Below are positions 16,241 to 24,395 of a DNA stretch of 36,628 nucleotides, one piece after another. Source of the stretch: Flavobacteriaceae bacterium (GTDB taxonomy: Bacteria; Bacteroidota; Bacteroidia; Flavobacteriales; Flavobacteriaceae); assembly GCA_947448525.1 (NCBI GenBank), contig CANFNV010000017.1, positions 1 through 36,628 of the forward strand, read 5' to 3'. A program made the position numbers and the translations under genes. Within the stretch, counting starts at the first letter, position 1; every line of letters starts with the position of its first letter. The notes under the pieces are model-generated. The model ran no database searches. It was given only the letters and a program-made list of their open reading frames with translations, and had not been told where the DNA came from.

Positions 16241-16930
16241 TTACATATAACTCAAAACTTCTTTCTTCAAATTGTCATATTCGCCTTGAAGAATCAATCC
16301 GTTATCTAATAATTTCTTATAATTCTGTAATTTTTCAAACAACTCGTCTTGCGATAATTCACTTAATTTTCTTTCTGTAGAAGCAGTTGTATCTAATTGT
16401 GAATCTTCAAATGTTGCAGGCATGATTTCGGCAAAATTAGTAACTTCTTCAGTAGCTACTTCTTCTATAACTTCAGTATATACAACTTTTTCATCAGGTT
16501 TTACTTCTGTTGTAATTGAAGAAGCTGTTTTTGGATTTTTCAATAAATCCAATTGTTCTTTAGCAAAAGTATATAGTTTTCTGGCTTGATTTTTAGGCAA
16601 ATAATCAATAGTAAGCGTCAAATCAGACTTAGTATTGAACGTAAAATCAGCACCCAAAATACCTTCTTTAACAAATGAACTTTCAATATCATCCCAATCG
16701 TAATCAACAAATTCCATTGACAATCCAAAGTTTTTGGGTTTGCAAAGGATGATTCTTTTATTTGTAACCACAATACTATCGGGCAGTATAGTTACTGCAG
16801 GTTTTTTCTGAACAGCTATATATCCAATTTCTTCATTTGACATTAATAGATTTTCCAATTTAGCAGTGATTTTTTCAATTGCTTTTGGATCTTGGTCTTC
16901 ATTTAATATTTTCTTTAAATTATCAATCAT
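16241..16930 (-). CDS. PH-like (bPH) domain plus SHOCT domain protein
   Basis: A 229-residue protein of unknown function. Residues about 25-130 form a bacterial PH-like domain (EEIGYIAVQKKPAVTI, VVTNKRIILCKPKNFGLS, VDYDWDDIES). A Thr/Val/Glu-rich linker follows (about 140-190). The last 35 residues are a SHOCT motif (LFEKLQNYKKLLDNGLILQGEYDNLKKEVL), a short helical hairpin often found at protein ends and thought to aid oligomerisation. There is no signal peptide or membrane segment. It converges on the ferredoxin gene with 14 bases between the stop codons and no visible terminator. Confidence 0.85.
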   Translation of the reverse strand: MIDNLKKILNEDQDPKAIEKITAKLENLLMSNEEIGYIAVQKKPAVTILPDSIVVTNKRIILCKPKNFGLSMEFVDYDWDDIESSFVKEGILGADFTFNTKSDLTLTIDYLPKNQARKLYTFAKEQLDLLKNPKTASSITTEVKPDEKVVYTEVIEEVATEEVTNFAEIMPATFEDSQLDTTASTERKLSELSQDELFEKLQNYKKLLDNGLILQGEYDNLKKEVLSYM

Positions 16931-16965
16931 GATAGTAGTTTTGAATTGTATTGTAATACGCTTTG

Positions 16966-16973
16966 CAAAAGTA
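16966..16973 (-). promoter_or_regulatory. -7 box (TACTTTTG) of the PH-SHOCT gene
   Basis: TACTTTTG on the minus strand, 36 bases from the ATG at 16930. I see no good -33 element. Confidence 0.45.
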
Positions 16974-17034
16974 ATGCCTAATTTCTATTTTTCGTTACCA
17001 TTTCAAAAAAAATAGAAATCATTATTAGATGAAA

Positions 17035-17403
17035 TTACTCCTTTTCAAGAATTTCATTCTGAATTTTTTTAGTCAGACTTTTGAAAACTAAATCGTAAGA
17101 ATTATTTATCAGTTCGTACATCATTTTATTGGAAACATCGCTGTTAAAACATACCGTATTCCAATGTGTTTTGCTCATGTGAAATCCCGGATTTATTGCC
17201 TCGTATTCGGATCTAAGTTCTTGAGCGCGCTCTGGAAGACATTTTAAATTTAATGATGGAGAACCTTTTTCCCATTCTTTTAAAGAAGAAAGGCAAAACA
17301 TTTTTCCACCAACTTTAAAGACTAAAGTGTCTTCATCAAAAGGAAAATGGTCCGTTACCCCTTTTTTCGACAAGCAAAATTCGTAAAGTTGTTGAATATT
17401 CAC
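17035..17403 (-). CDS. MmcQ/YjbR family protein
   Basis: A 122-residue protein with the CyaY-like fold of the MmcQ/YjbR family, thought to bind DNA. Typical features are FCLSKKGVTDHFPFDEDTLVFKVGGKMFCL near the start and HMSKTHWNTV in the second half. There is no ATG start. A stop lies three codons upstream of a TTG (17409), and a GTG (17403) two codons later gives MNIQQLYEFCLSKKGV, matching the usual family start, so I choose GTG. It is a single gene divergent from gapN. Its role in the cell is not established. Confidence 0.87.
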   Translation of the reverse strand: MNIQQLYEFCLSKKGVTDHFPFDEDTLVFKVGGKMFCLSSLKEWEKGSPSLNLKCLPERAQELRSEYEAINPGFHMSKTHWNTVCFNSDVSNKMMYELINNSYDLVFKSLTKKIQNEILEKE

Positions 17404-17485
17404 CTTCAAAATTAATTAAATTTTATGAGTTGTAGAACTTTTTTTTATTATATAAAAGTTAGATTTACAAAAAATATTTTATTCA

Positions 17486-19108
17486 ATGCAAAATTCTATC
17501 ACCAAAAATCAACTGTTTGAAGTTTTTTCATCTGTAAATGAAAGAACTATTCCGTTTATAGATCAACAAGAATATTTAGTAGACGGACAATTTAAAACTT
17601 GGGAAATGCCTTATAATGAGATTTATTCGGCCGTTTGTAAACCAACAAATGAAAATAAATTAGAACGTATTTTAATTGGAAAAACTCCCAAAACAGGTTT
17701 GCCCGAGGCACTAGAATGTCTAGAAAGTTCCGATAAAGCATACAACAATGGATTTGGAGAATGGCCTATGTTTTCGGTAGAAAAAAGGATTTTTCATGTG
17801 GAGCATTTTGTTGGAGAAATGATTAAGTTGAGATCTGAAGTAGTCAATTTATTGATGTGGGAAATCGGTAAATCTGAAAAAGATGCCGAAAAAGAATTCG
17901 ACAGAACTATAAAATACATTTATGACACAATTGAATCACTAAAAAAATTAGAACGAAAATCGGCTACTTTCACTATTGAAGAAGGTGTTATTGGTCAGGT
18001 TCGTCGTTCACCATTAGGAATTACTTTGTGTATTGGTCCTTATAATTATCCTTTAAATGAAACTTACACACTACTTATTCCTGCATTAATAATGGGGAAC
18101 GTGATTTTATTTAAACCACCAAAAAATGGCTGTTTGCTTCATTATTGTTTGTCTAAAGCCATACAAAATAGCTTTCCAAAAGGAGTGGTAAATTATCTTT
18201 ATGGTAAAGGAAGTGAAATTGTTGAACCGTTAATGAATACAGGCAAAATAAATGTTTTAACTTTAATTGGTTCAAGCAAAGTAGCATCAGACATCAAAAA
18301 AGCCCATCCAAAAGTGAATCGTTTGAGGGCTATATTAGGGTTAGATGCAAAAAATCCTGCAATTGTTTTAGAAAATGCCAATCTAGAAAATGCTGTTGAA
18401 GAGTGTGTTTTAGGAAGCCTTTCCTTTAATGGACAACGTTGTACAGCACTCAAGATTTTGTTTGTTCATGAGAATATAAAAGATGAATTTATAAAAAAAT
18501 TCTGCGAAAAAGTGGACGCCTTAAAATTTGGAATGCCATGGGATGATAAAGTGCAAATAACTCCATTGCCAGAAGTTGATAAACCAAAATATTTGAACGA
18601 TTGTATTGCAGATGCTGAAAGTAAAGGAGCAAAAATAATGAATCAAAATGGCGCTCTTCAAAATGGCTCATTATTTTTTCCGGCTGTAGTTTATCCTGTT
18701 AATGAAAATATGAAATTATACCGAGAAGAACAATTTGGACCCATTGTTCCTATTATTTCATTTAAAGATATGCAAGAACCTATCGATTATATGATTACTT
18801 CTAATTATGGTCAACAAGTGAGTATTTTTGGCACTGACACCCAAGAAATATCTCATTTAATTGATGGATTAGTTAATCAAGTTTCACGTGTAAATTTAAA
18901 TGTTCAATGCCAACGAGGACCCGATACATTTCCGTTTACAGGCAGAAAGGATTCTGCCGAAGGAACACTTTCTGTATATGACGCGCTTCGATCATTTTCT
19001 ATAAGAACCGTTGTTGCAACCAAAGAAACTAGAGAAAATAAAGAAATTATCAATAAAATTGTGACAGATGCGGAATCAAACTTTTTATCAACCAAATTTA
19101 TTTTTTAA
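17486..19108 (+). CDS. gapN: GapN-like NADP-dependent aldehyde dehydrogenase
   Basis: A 540-residue ALDH-superfamily enzyme resembling the Bacteroidota proteins annotated as non-phosphorylating NADP-dependent glyceraldehyde-3-phosphate dehydrogenase, which oxidise G3P to 3-phosphoglycerate and make NADPH. The catalytic Cys319 is in SFNGQRCTALK, and the oxyanion Asn187 in GPYNYPLNE. FKPPK at 209-213 and IGSSKVA at 261-267 are the coenzyme-binding positions. The general-base motif, ELGGKxP in most ALDHs, reads LGLDAKNP at 284-291, so the usual Glu is Gly285. That fits an unusual branch, and the substrate should be treated as likely rather than certain. It stands alone with convergent and divergent neighbours. 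Confidence 0.88.
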   Translation: MQNSITKNQLFEVFSSVNERTIPFIDQQEYLVDGQFKTWEMPYNEIYSAVCKPTNENKLERILIGKTPKTGLPEALECLESSDKAYNNGFGEWPMFSVEKRIFHVEHFVGEMIKLRSEVVNLLMWEIGKSEKDAEKEFDRTIKYIYDTIESLKKLERKSATFTIEEGVIGQVRRSPLGITLCIGPYNYPLNETYTLLIPALIMGNVILFKPPKNGCLLHYCLSKAIQNSFPKGVVNYLYGKGSEIVEPLMNTGKINVLTLIGSSKVASDIKKAHPKVNRLRAILGLDAKNPAIVLENANLENAVEECVLGSLSFNGQRCTALKILFVHENIKDEFIKKFCEKVDALKFGMPWDDKVQITPLPEVDKPKYLNDCIADAESKGAKIMNQNGALQNGSLFFPAVVYPVNENMKLYREEQFGPIVPIISFKDMQEPIDYMITSNYGQQVSIFGTDTQEISHLIDGLVNQVSRVNLNVQCQRGPDTFPFTGRKDSAEGTLSVYDALRSFSIRTVVATKETRENKEIINKIVTDAESNFLSTKFIF

Positions 19109-19160
19109 TGTTCTTATTTATTTCAATTATATTTAGTTAACAGAGATTAAAATCCTAATA

Positions 19161-19559
19161 CTATTTTATTTTTTCCATCATTTTTTCAGGATGAGCCAGA
19201 CTATTAAATCCAAATTTTTGATATAAAAAATGGGCATCGGATGTGGCCAATCGCCAAATTTTGACTTGCTCTAATTGTGGTTCGGTCATCATCGCTTCAA
19301 CTAAAATAGACGAATATCCTTTTCCACGATGATTTTCATCTATAAAAACATCCATCACATAGGCAAAAACTACATAATCTGTAATGACACGACAAAAGCC
19401 AATTTGTTTTTCATCCAAATAAATTCCGAAACATAATGACGAGTCAATTGTGGTTTGAACTTCTTCAATTGTGCGTCCCGAAGCCCAATAAACATCTTTT
19501 AAAAAGTTTTGAATAAAAAAAATATCAAGTTTGGATTTGTCTTTTGAAACTGCAATCAT
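19161..19559 (-). CDS. GNAT-family N-acetyltransferase
   Basis: A 132-residue single-domain acetyltransferase. Motif A with the acetyl-CoA pyrophosphate loop is VFIDENHRGKGYSSILVEAMM (the HRGKGYS part). Motif B is the FLYQKFGF region near the C-terminus. The substrate is unknown. It starts 15 bases after the stop of the cyclase-family gene and is probably the last gene of the ruvC-hemW-cyclase-GNAT run. Confidence 0.9.
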   Translation of the reverse strand: MIAVSKDKSKLDIFFIQNFLKDVYWASGRTIEEVQTTIDSSLCFGIYLDEKQIGFCRVITDYVVFAYVMDVFIDENHRGKGYSSILVEAMMTEPQLEQVKIWRLATSDAHFLYQKFGFNSLAHPEKMMEKIK

Positions 19560-19574
19560 AAAATCATTTAAAAT

Positions 19575-20339
19575 TTATAATTCAACATTCAAAATAGTAT
19601 ATAAAATTGGCTTACTCGGACTCGCATCATTTTCGAAGGAAGCAATTTGTATGTTTAACAGATATCTTCCGTCTGAAACAGAATTGTCAACATAAATCAT
19701 TTCGGTAATAGTACAATTGATGTGGGCATCTTCATTTAAATTAGTAACATCTTTCACATTCCAAAATGCTTTATGAGCTAATAATTTTCCTTCGTCTTTT
19801 TCTCTATCAACGCTTGGTAAATCAATTAATAAATGTTGAATTCCTATTTTCCGGATATAAATTGCCGCTTCTTCAGATAAATAGGGTGGATTTGTTTTGG
19901 AATACTTTTTATGCTTTTTAGATTCTGAATTGGGTAATGTTCGAATGATAATTGCTTGTGTAATTATTCCGTTTAACGCTTTTTCTATTTGATTTTTTGT
20001 AATTACTAAATCAGCATTTATCATTTCAGGTTCAATCGAAATCAATTCTGCTATAAAGAAAAACTGTTTCAAACATTGATTGATGGAATAAAATTCACGT
20101 GTAATGTGTCCTAGGCACTCAGTGTGTGTTCCGTGACCGTGTGGATTAAAAAAAATGGTATTGAAATTGGTCGAACTTCCTTCCGATACTTTACCAATCC
20201 ATTGACCAAATTTCACAGGTTCTATTTCAGGTTTTTCAATATACCACGCAATTGGATTGTCATCGGTATTGGTTAACGGAATTGAAATATCAATTGGTTT
20301 TGATAAATCGATTTGAAAATTGTTTATTGTTGCTTTCAT
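19575..20339 (-). CDS. Cyclase / kynurenine formamidase-like hydrolase
   Basis: A 254-residue member of the cyclase (KynB-like) metal-dependent hydrolase family. The metal-binding signature HGHGTHTE is at residues 67-74. The strand pattern around it (ISIPLTN near the start, HLLIDLPSVDRE at about 175-186, VDNSVSDGRYLLNIQ near the end) fits the family. KynB hydrolyses N-formylkynurenine, but many family members act on other amides, and no tryptophan-degradation genes are near. A roughly 80-bp inverted element lies between this gene and hemW, ending five bases before the ATG. Confidence 0.85.
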   Translation of the reverse strand: MKATINNFQIDLSKPIDISIPLTNTDDNPIAWYIEKPEIEPVKFGQWIGKVSEGSSTNFNTIFFNPHGHGTHTECLGHITREFYSINQCLKQFFFIAELISIEPEMINADLVITKNQIEKALNGIITQAIIIRTLPNSESKKHKKYSKTNPPYLSEEAAIYIRKIGIQHLLIDLPSVDREKDEGKLLAHKAFWNVKDVTNLNEDAHINCTITEMIYVDNSVSDGRYLLNIQIASFENDASPSKPILYTILNVEL

Positions 20340-20344
20340 ATTTA

Positions 20345-20423
20345 AACCACTAAGACCACGAAACTTTATACGAAGTTCAGCAAGAATTCTTTTCTTTCTG
20401 CCTTCTTTGTATCCTTTGTGGTT
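20345..20423. repeat. Dispersed inverted element with AACCAC(A/T)AAG ends
   Basis: On the plus strand the left end is AACCACTAAGACCACGAAAC. The reverse complement of the right end is AACCACAAAGGATACAAAG. These form imperfect terminal inverted repeats about 79 bp apart. The minus strand reads in frame into the cyclase ATG as a peptide beginning NHKGYKEGRKKR, like the NHKEHKG peptides read from intergenic repeats in many genomes. No gene of its own. Confidence 0.6.
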
Positions 20424-20426
20424 ATT

Positions 20427-21560
20427 TTATTCCAAATTTAACAAAAACAAATCACTTGCAATTCCATCACTTAAAAATTTTCCTTTTCGGGTAGTTCTTA
20501 AAATGTTTTCATCTACAAATAACAAATGATCTTCTATATATTTTTCTGTTTGTTGGCTGAGATAATCGAGATAGGTTTTGCCAAATTCTTTTTCAATTCT
20601 TTCTAAAGAAATTCCCCAAATGGTTCTTAAACCCGTCATGATATATTCATTATACCGATCAATTTTGGACAAAACTTCCCATTCAATGGGTAAAATATTT
20701 TCTTCAATTGCTCTTAAATACAAGGCATTGTTAGATACATTCCAAGCCCTTTTTTCGCCATCATAACTGTGTGCTGAAGGACCAATTCCAATGTATTTTT
20801 TGCCCAACCAATAGCTTGAATTATTTTTAGAAAAATAGTTTTCTTTGGCAAAATTAGATAATTCATAATGTATAAAATTATGTTCAGCTAATTTGTCAAC
20901 TAAAATTTGAAAATGTTCTGAGGCCACATCCTCATCAGGTTGTTGAATAATTCCTTTCTGAATAAACGAATGCAACGCCGTTTTGGGTTCTACCGTCAAT
21001 GCATAACTTGAAATGTGCGGAATATTATAAGACAAAGCTGTTTCTATATTTTGCAACCATTTTTTATTACTCATTCTCGGAATTCCATAAATTAAATCAA
21101 TAGAAATATTATCGAAATAATTTGAAGCAAATTCGAGACAAGATCTTGCCTCCTCCGAATTATGAGCTCGATTCATCAGTTTTAAATCGTCTTCAAAAAA
21201 AGATTGGATTCCAATGGATAAGCGATTGATTCGGCTTTTTGATAGTTCGATTATTCGATCTTTAGATAAATCATCGGGGTTGGCTTCTATGGTTATTTCA
21301 GGATTTTCTGAAATGTTGTAATTTTTGAAAACTTCATCAATCAAAAATAGTAAATCTTCAATCGTTAATATACTTGGCGTACCACCTCCGAAATAAATGG
21401 TTTCAACACGTTCCTCATGGAACTCACTTTTACGTAATTCTATTTCTTTTGCTAGCGCCAAAACCATAGCATCTTTTTTTTTCAATGAAGTCGAAAAATG
21501 AAAATCACAATAATGACAAGCTTGTTTACAGAACGGTATGTGGATGTAGATTCCTGACAT
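20427..21560 (-). CDS. hemW: HemW-like radical SAM protein (coproporphyrinogen oxidase-like)
   Basis: A 377-residue radical SAM protein of the HemN/HemW family. The cluster motif CKQACHYCDF is at residues 11-20, with Cys11, Cys15 and Cys18 binding a [4Fe-4S] cluster. YFGGGTPSIL follows as the SAM-binding glycine motif. The length and N-terminal start right at MSGIYIHIPFC fit HemW, a heme chaperone, rather than HemN, which has a longer N-terminus. A longer reading frame reaches 21635 but adds 25 residues overlapping the end of ruvC and lacks family support. Clustered with ruvC, as in many Bacteroidota. Confidence 0.92.
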   Translation of the reverse strand: MSGIYIHIPFCKQACHYCDFHFSTSLKKKDAMVLALAKEIELRKSEFHEERVETIYFGGGTPSILTIEDLLFLIDEVFKNYNISENPEITIEANPDDLSKDRIIELSKSRINRLSIGIQSFFEDDLKLMNRAHNSEEARSCLEFASNYFDNISIDLIYGIPRMSNKKWLQNIETALSYNIPHISSYALTVEPKTALHSFIQKGIIQQPDEDVASEHFQILVDKLAEHNFIHYELSNFAKENYFSKNNSSYWLGKKYIGIGPSAHSYDGEKRAWNVSNNALYLRAIEENILPIEWEVLSKIDRYNEYIMTGLRTIWGISLERIEKEFGKTYLDYLSQQTEKYIEDHLLFVDENILRTTRKGKFLSDGIASDLFLLNLE

Positions 21561-21615
21561 GTAATTTGTAAATTTATCAATTTGAAAAAGGAACTTGTAA
21601 TCAAGTATCTTCAAA

Positions 21616-22167
21616 TTATATAATTCTATTCTCATTCTGTTTCACAAAAGCATCCCAACCTGAATAACTTTTTTCTCCAATTACTTTTCCAGAATTGAAA
21701 AAATGACAAACCGCAGCGGCTAATCCATCTGTAGAATCGAGGTTTTTGGGTAATTCTTTCAATCCGAGAAGTTGTTGCAACATTTTGGCAACTTGTTCTT
21801 TGCTAGCATTTCCGTTTCCGGTAATAGCCATTTTTATTTTCTTGGGTTCGTATTCTGTAATCGGAATTTGACGCGACAAACCTGCTGCCATTGCCACACC
21901 TTGGGCTCTTCCTAACTTCAACATTGATTGTACGTTCTTTCCAAAAAAAGGAGCTTCAATAGCAATTTCATCTGGGTGATGCGTTTCAATTAACTCGATG
22001 GTACGTTCAAAAATGACTTTCAATTTGGTGTAATGGTCGTCGTATTTAGACAGAATTAATTCGTTTAACTGAAGAAATTCCATCTTTTTATTGATGACTT
22101 TTATTAAACCAAATCCCATGATGGTGGTGCCAGGGTCTATTCCTAATATGATGCGTTCGTTTGTCAT
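21616..22167 (-). CDS. ruvC: Holliday junction resolvase RuvC
   Basis: A 183-residue dimeric endonuclease that cuts Holliday junctions with RuvAB. The catalytic acidic residues line up with the E. coli enzyme: Asp11 (LGIDPGTT), Glu71 (IAIEAPFF), Asp144 and Asp147 (DSTDGLAAA). SMLKLGRAQGVAM at 81-93 and NGNASKEQVAKML at 118-130 are further family motifs. It is the first gene of the minus-strand run with hemW, divergent from the membrane protein gene at 22275. Confidence 0.97.
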   Translation of the reverse strand: MTNERIILGIDPGTTIMGFGLIKVINKKMEFLQLNELILSKYDDHYTKLKVIFERTIELIETHHPDEIAIEAPFFGKNVQSMLKLGRAQGVAMAAGLSRQIPITEYEPKKIKMAITGNGNASKEQVAKMLQQLLGLKELPKNLDSTDGLAAAVCHFFNSGKVIGEKSYSGWDAFVKQNENRII

Positions 22168-22240
22168 GTCTTTTTGAGGATTACCATTCTTTCATTAAAG
22201 CTTAAAATCCTATTTTGTTTCTCTTTTTCAAATTTCCAAA

Positions 22241-22269
22241 TTGTCTCCTCTTCAAATTGACTACTTTTG
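22241..22269 (+). promoter_or_regulatory. Promoter of the LPG-synthase-like gene
   Basis: TTG at 22241-22243 and TACTTTTG at 22262-22269, 18 bases apart. The -7 box ends only 5 bases before the ATG, so the message is nearly leaderless. The region also holds three CAAATT(T/G)-type repeats. Confidence 0.55.
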
Positions 22270-22274
22270 TAACA

Positions 22275-23204
22275 ATGATTTCAATTTCTTACAAAGCTAA
22301 ACAATTCGGCGTTTTTATAATCAAACTTTTGATTGTTATTGCTGCTTTTTATTTTATTTACGACCAATTGGCTCATAACAATAAGTTAAATTGGACTCGA
22401 TTTTTAGTTCTATATCACAAAAACCAATCGTTTGCAGGAATTTTATTTCTTTTGCTATTTAGTTTTTTGAATCGTTATTTTGAAATTTTAAAATGGCAAA
22501 ATCTGGCTCAAGTAGTCCGAATAATATCCATTTATGAAGCCACTAAACAGGTTCTAGCTGCCTTAACATTGGGTGTTTTTACTCCAGTTGGTATTGGAGA
22601 ATATGCAGGCAAAGCATTGTATTTTGAAAAAAAAGACACCAAAAAAATCATTTTTTTGAATTTAATTTGCAATGGAATTCAAATTATTGCAACTGGTTTT
22701 TTTGGCATATTGGGCATGCTATTTTTGGGTTATTGGCATTGGAGTATAGGAATTTTAGTAGTTACAATTTTATTTTTATTGGTTTCCTACTTCACAAAAT
22801 CTGTTGCCATTAAAGGGTATTCGATAGAAAACTTTATAGAAAGAAATAACAAAATTCCTAAGAAAATTCACCGTAAGAATATTCTTTTAGGAATATGTCG
22901 CTATTTGGTATTTTCTCATCAATATTACTTTTTATTTTTGGCTTTTGACGTAGAGTTGTCCTATGTCACCCTCATGGCAACTGTAACTACCGTTTATTTT
23001 TTAGCTTCTGTTATTCCGAGTTTTCAATTTTTAGATTTTGCTTTAAAAGGCAGTTTGGCCATTTATTTCTTTGGATTATTAGGAGTTAACGAATGGGTTG
23101 TGGTTTTTGTAACTACGCTAATGTGGTTTTTAAACGTGGTGTTACCAGTCATTGTTGGAAGTTATTTTGTTTTGGTTTTTAAGGTTTCTCCGCGAAGAAA
23201 CTAA
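22275..23204 (+). CDS. Lysylphosphatidylglycerol synthase/UPF0104-type membrane protein
   Basis: A 309-residue polytopic inner-membrane protein with seven or eight hydrophobic segments, matching the flippase-like transmembrane domain of MprF/AglD proteins (FNRYFEILKWQNLA at about 70-83, LTLGVFTPVGIGEYAGKALYFEK near residue 105). In this family the domain alone, without the aminoacyl-transfer domain, is common and is thought to move lipids across the membrane. Start ATG 22275 is chosen; a frame from 22215 would begin upstream of the promoter box. A GT2 glycosyltransferase gene follows after 63 bases, so the pair may make and move a glycolipid. That link is inference. Confidence 0.82.
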   Translation: MISISYKAKQFGVFIIKLLIVIAAFYFIYDQLAHNNKLNWTRFLVLYHKNQSFAGILFLLLFSFLNRYFEILKWQNLAQVVRIISIYEATKQVLAALTLGVFTPVGIGEYAGKALYFEKKDTKKIIFLNLICNGIQIIATGFFGILGMLFLGYWHWSIGILVVTILFLLVSYFTKSVAIKGYSIENFIERNNKIPKKIHRKNILLGICRYLVFSHQYYFLFLAFDVELSYVTLMATVTTVYFLASVIPSFQFLDFALKGSLAIYFFGLLGVNEWVVVFVTTLMWFLNVVLPVIVGSYFVLVFKVSPRRN

Positions 23205-23246
23205 TTCATAATGAATTATTTATATGAAATGTATCATTAATCTGTC

Positions 23247-23254
23247 TAAATTTG
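23247..23254 (+). promoter_or_regulatory. -7 box (TAAATTTG) of the GT2 gene
   Basis: TAAATTTG matches TAnnTTTG, 13 bases before the ATG at 23268. It suggests the GT2 gene can be expressed independently of the upstream gene. Confidence 0.45.
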
Positions 23255-23267
23255 TGTTATTATATTT

Positions 23268-24395
23268 ATGATTGCAATAGTACTTTTTATTTGTTTGTTT
23301 ATTTATGTTGTATTTATTTCACAACTGATTTTTGGTTTTGACAAAGTAAAATCATTTAAAAGAACTAATGAAATGTCCAAATCAACATTCTCTATCATTG
23401 TTCCGTTTAGAAATGAAGAAAAAAATATAGGCAAACTTTTACAATCTATTTCAAAATTAAATTACCCAAAAGAATTGTTTGAAATCATTATGATAGATGA
23501 TTTTTCAGAAGATGCATCGGAACGCATTTACATCAAATGGCGCCTAGAAAACGGATTAATTCCTTCTACACTTTTGAAAAACTTACGGTTGTCTAATTCT
23601 CCAAAAAAAGATGCTATTTCAAGGGCCATTCCAATTGTAAAAAACGAATGGATTATCACTACTGATGCCGATTGTATGGTCAATAAAAACTGGCTTACAA
23701 CTTTGGATAATTACATACAAAAAAATGCACCACAAATGGTAGTTGGAGCTGTTGTTTATAAAACCAAAAACAATTGGTTCCATCACTTTCAACAATTGGA
23801 TTTATTAAGTTTACAAGGAACAACCATTGCTAGTTTCGGAATTGGAAAGCCGTTTATGTGCAATGGTGCTAATTTTGCGTATACAAAAAAAATCTTTGAA
23901 GAATTGGGCGGTTTTGCTGGAATTAACGAACAAGCTAGTGGTGATGATGTTTTATTATTACAAAAAGCATTACTTACTCAATCTGAAAAAGTGCATTATT
24001 TAAAAAACACTTCTTTTATTGTAAAAACAAAACCCGAAAATGATTTGCTCAAGTTATTCATGCAGCGAGTTCGTTGGGCTAGTAAAACTTCGGATTATAA
24101 AATTACTTACGCTAAACTTTTAGCTGTGGCGGTATTTTTGATGAACTTTTCTTTGGTTGTAGGTTTTGTGTTTTGTATTTTGTGTTCTTTGGATTGTAGA
24201 ATAGTTCCTTACATTTTTTTAATAAAATATTTTGTTGATTTCATTCTACTTTATAAATCAAATAAGTATTTAGGAAAAGAAAAAATTATAGTTCCACTGG
24301 CTAGTAGTCTCATTTACCCTTTTTTTGCCAGCTTGGTTGGAATGTATTCCCTATTTGGAGGTTTTACTTGGAAAGGTCGAAAGTTTTTTAAATAA
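23268..24395 (+). CDS. Membrane-bound GT2 glycosyltransferase
   Basis: A 375-residue family 2 glycosyltransferase. A membrane anchor occupies residues 1-22. The cytoplasmic GT-A domain has FSIIVPFRNEEKNIG (42-56), IIMIDDFSED (74-83), the TTDADC metal-binding DxD motif (about 131-136), a SGDD acid motif and QRVRWASK (the Q..RW motif of processive enzymes). Three or four membrane helices close the protein (about 280-365). The sugar and acceptor are unknown; a membrane-lipid acceptor is plausible. The stop codon directly abuts the stop codon of the converging lipoprotein gene. Confidence 0.9.
   Translation: MIAIVLFICLFIYVVFISQLIFGFDKVKSFKRTNEMSKSTFSIIVPFRNEEKNIGKLLQSISKLNYPKELFEIIMIDDFSEDASERIYIKWRLENGLIPSTLLKNLRLSNSPKKDAISRAIPIVKNEWIITTDADCMVNKNWLTTLDNYIQKNAPQMVVGAVVYKTKNNWFHHFQQLDLLSLQGTTIASFGIGKPFMCNGANFAYTKKIFEELGGFAGINEQASGDDVLLLQKALLTQSEKVHYLKNTSFIVKTKPENDLLKLFMQRVRWASKTSDYKITYAKLLAVAVFLMNFSLVVGFVFCILCSLDCRIVPYIFLIKYFVDFILLYKSNKYLGKEKIIVPLASSLIYPFFASLVGMYSLFGGFTWKGRKFFK

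Noticed and set aside
20427..21635. Longer HemW starting at 21635
   Set aside because: It would overlap ruvC and add 25 residues with no family match; the SAM motif starts ten residues after the ATG at 21560.
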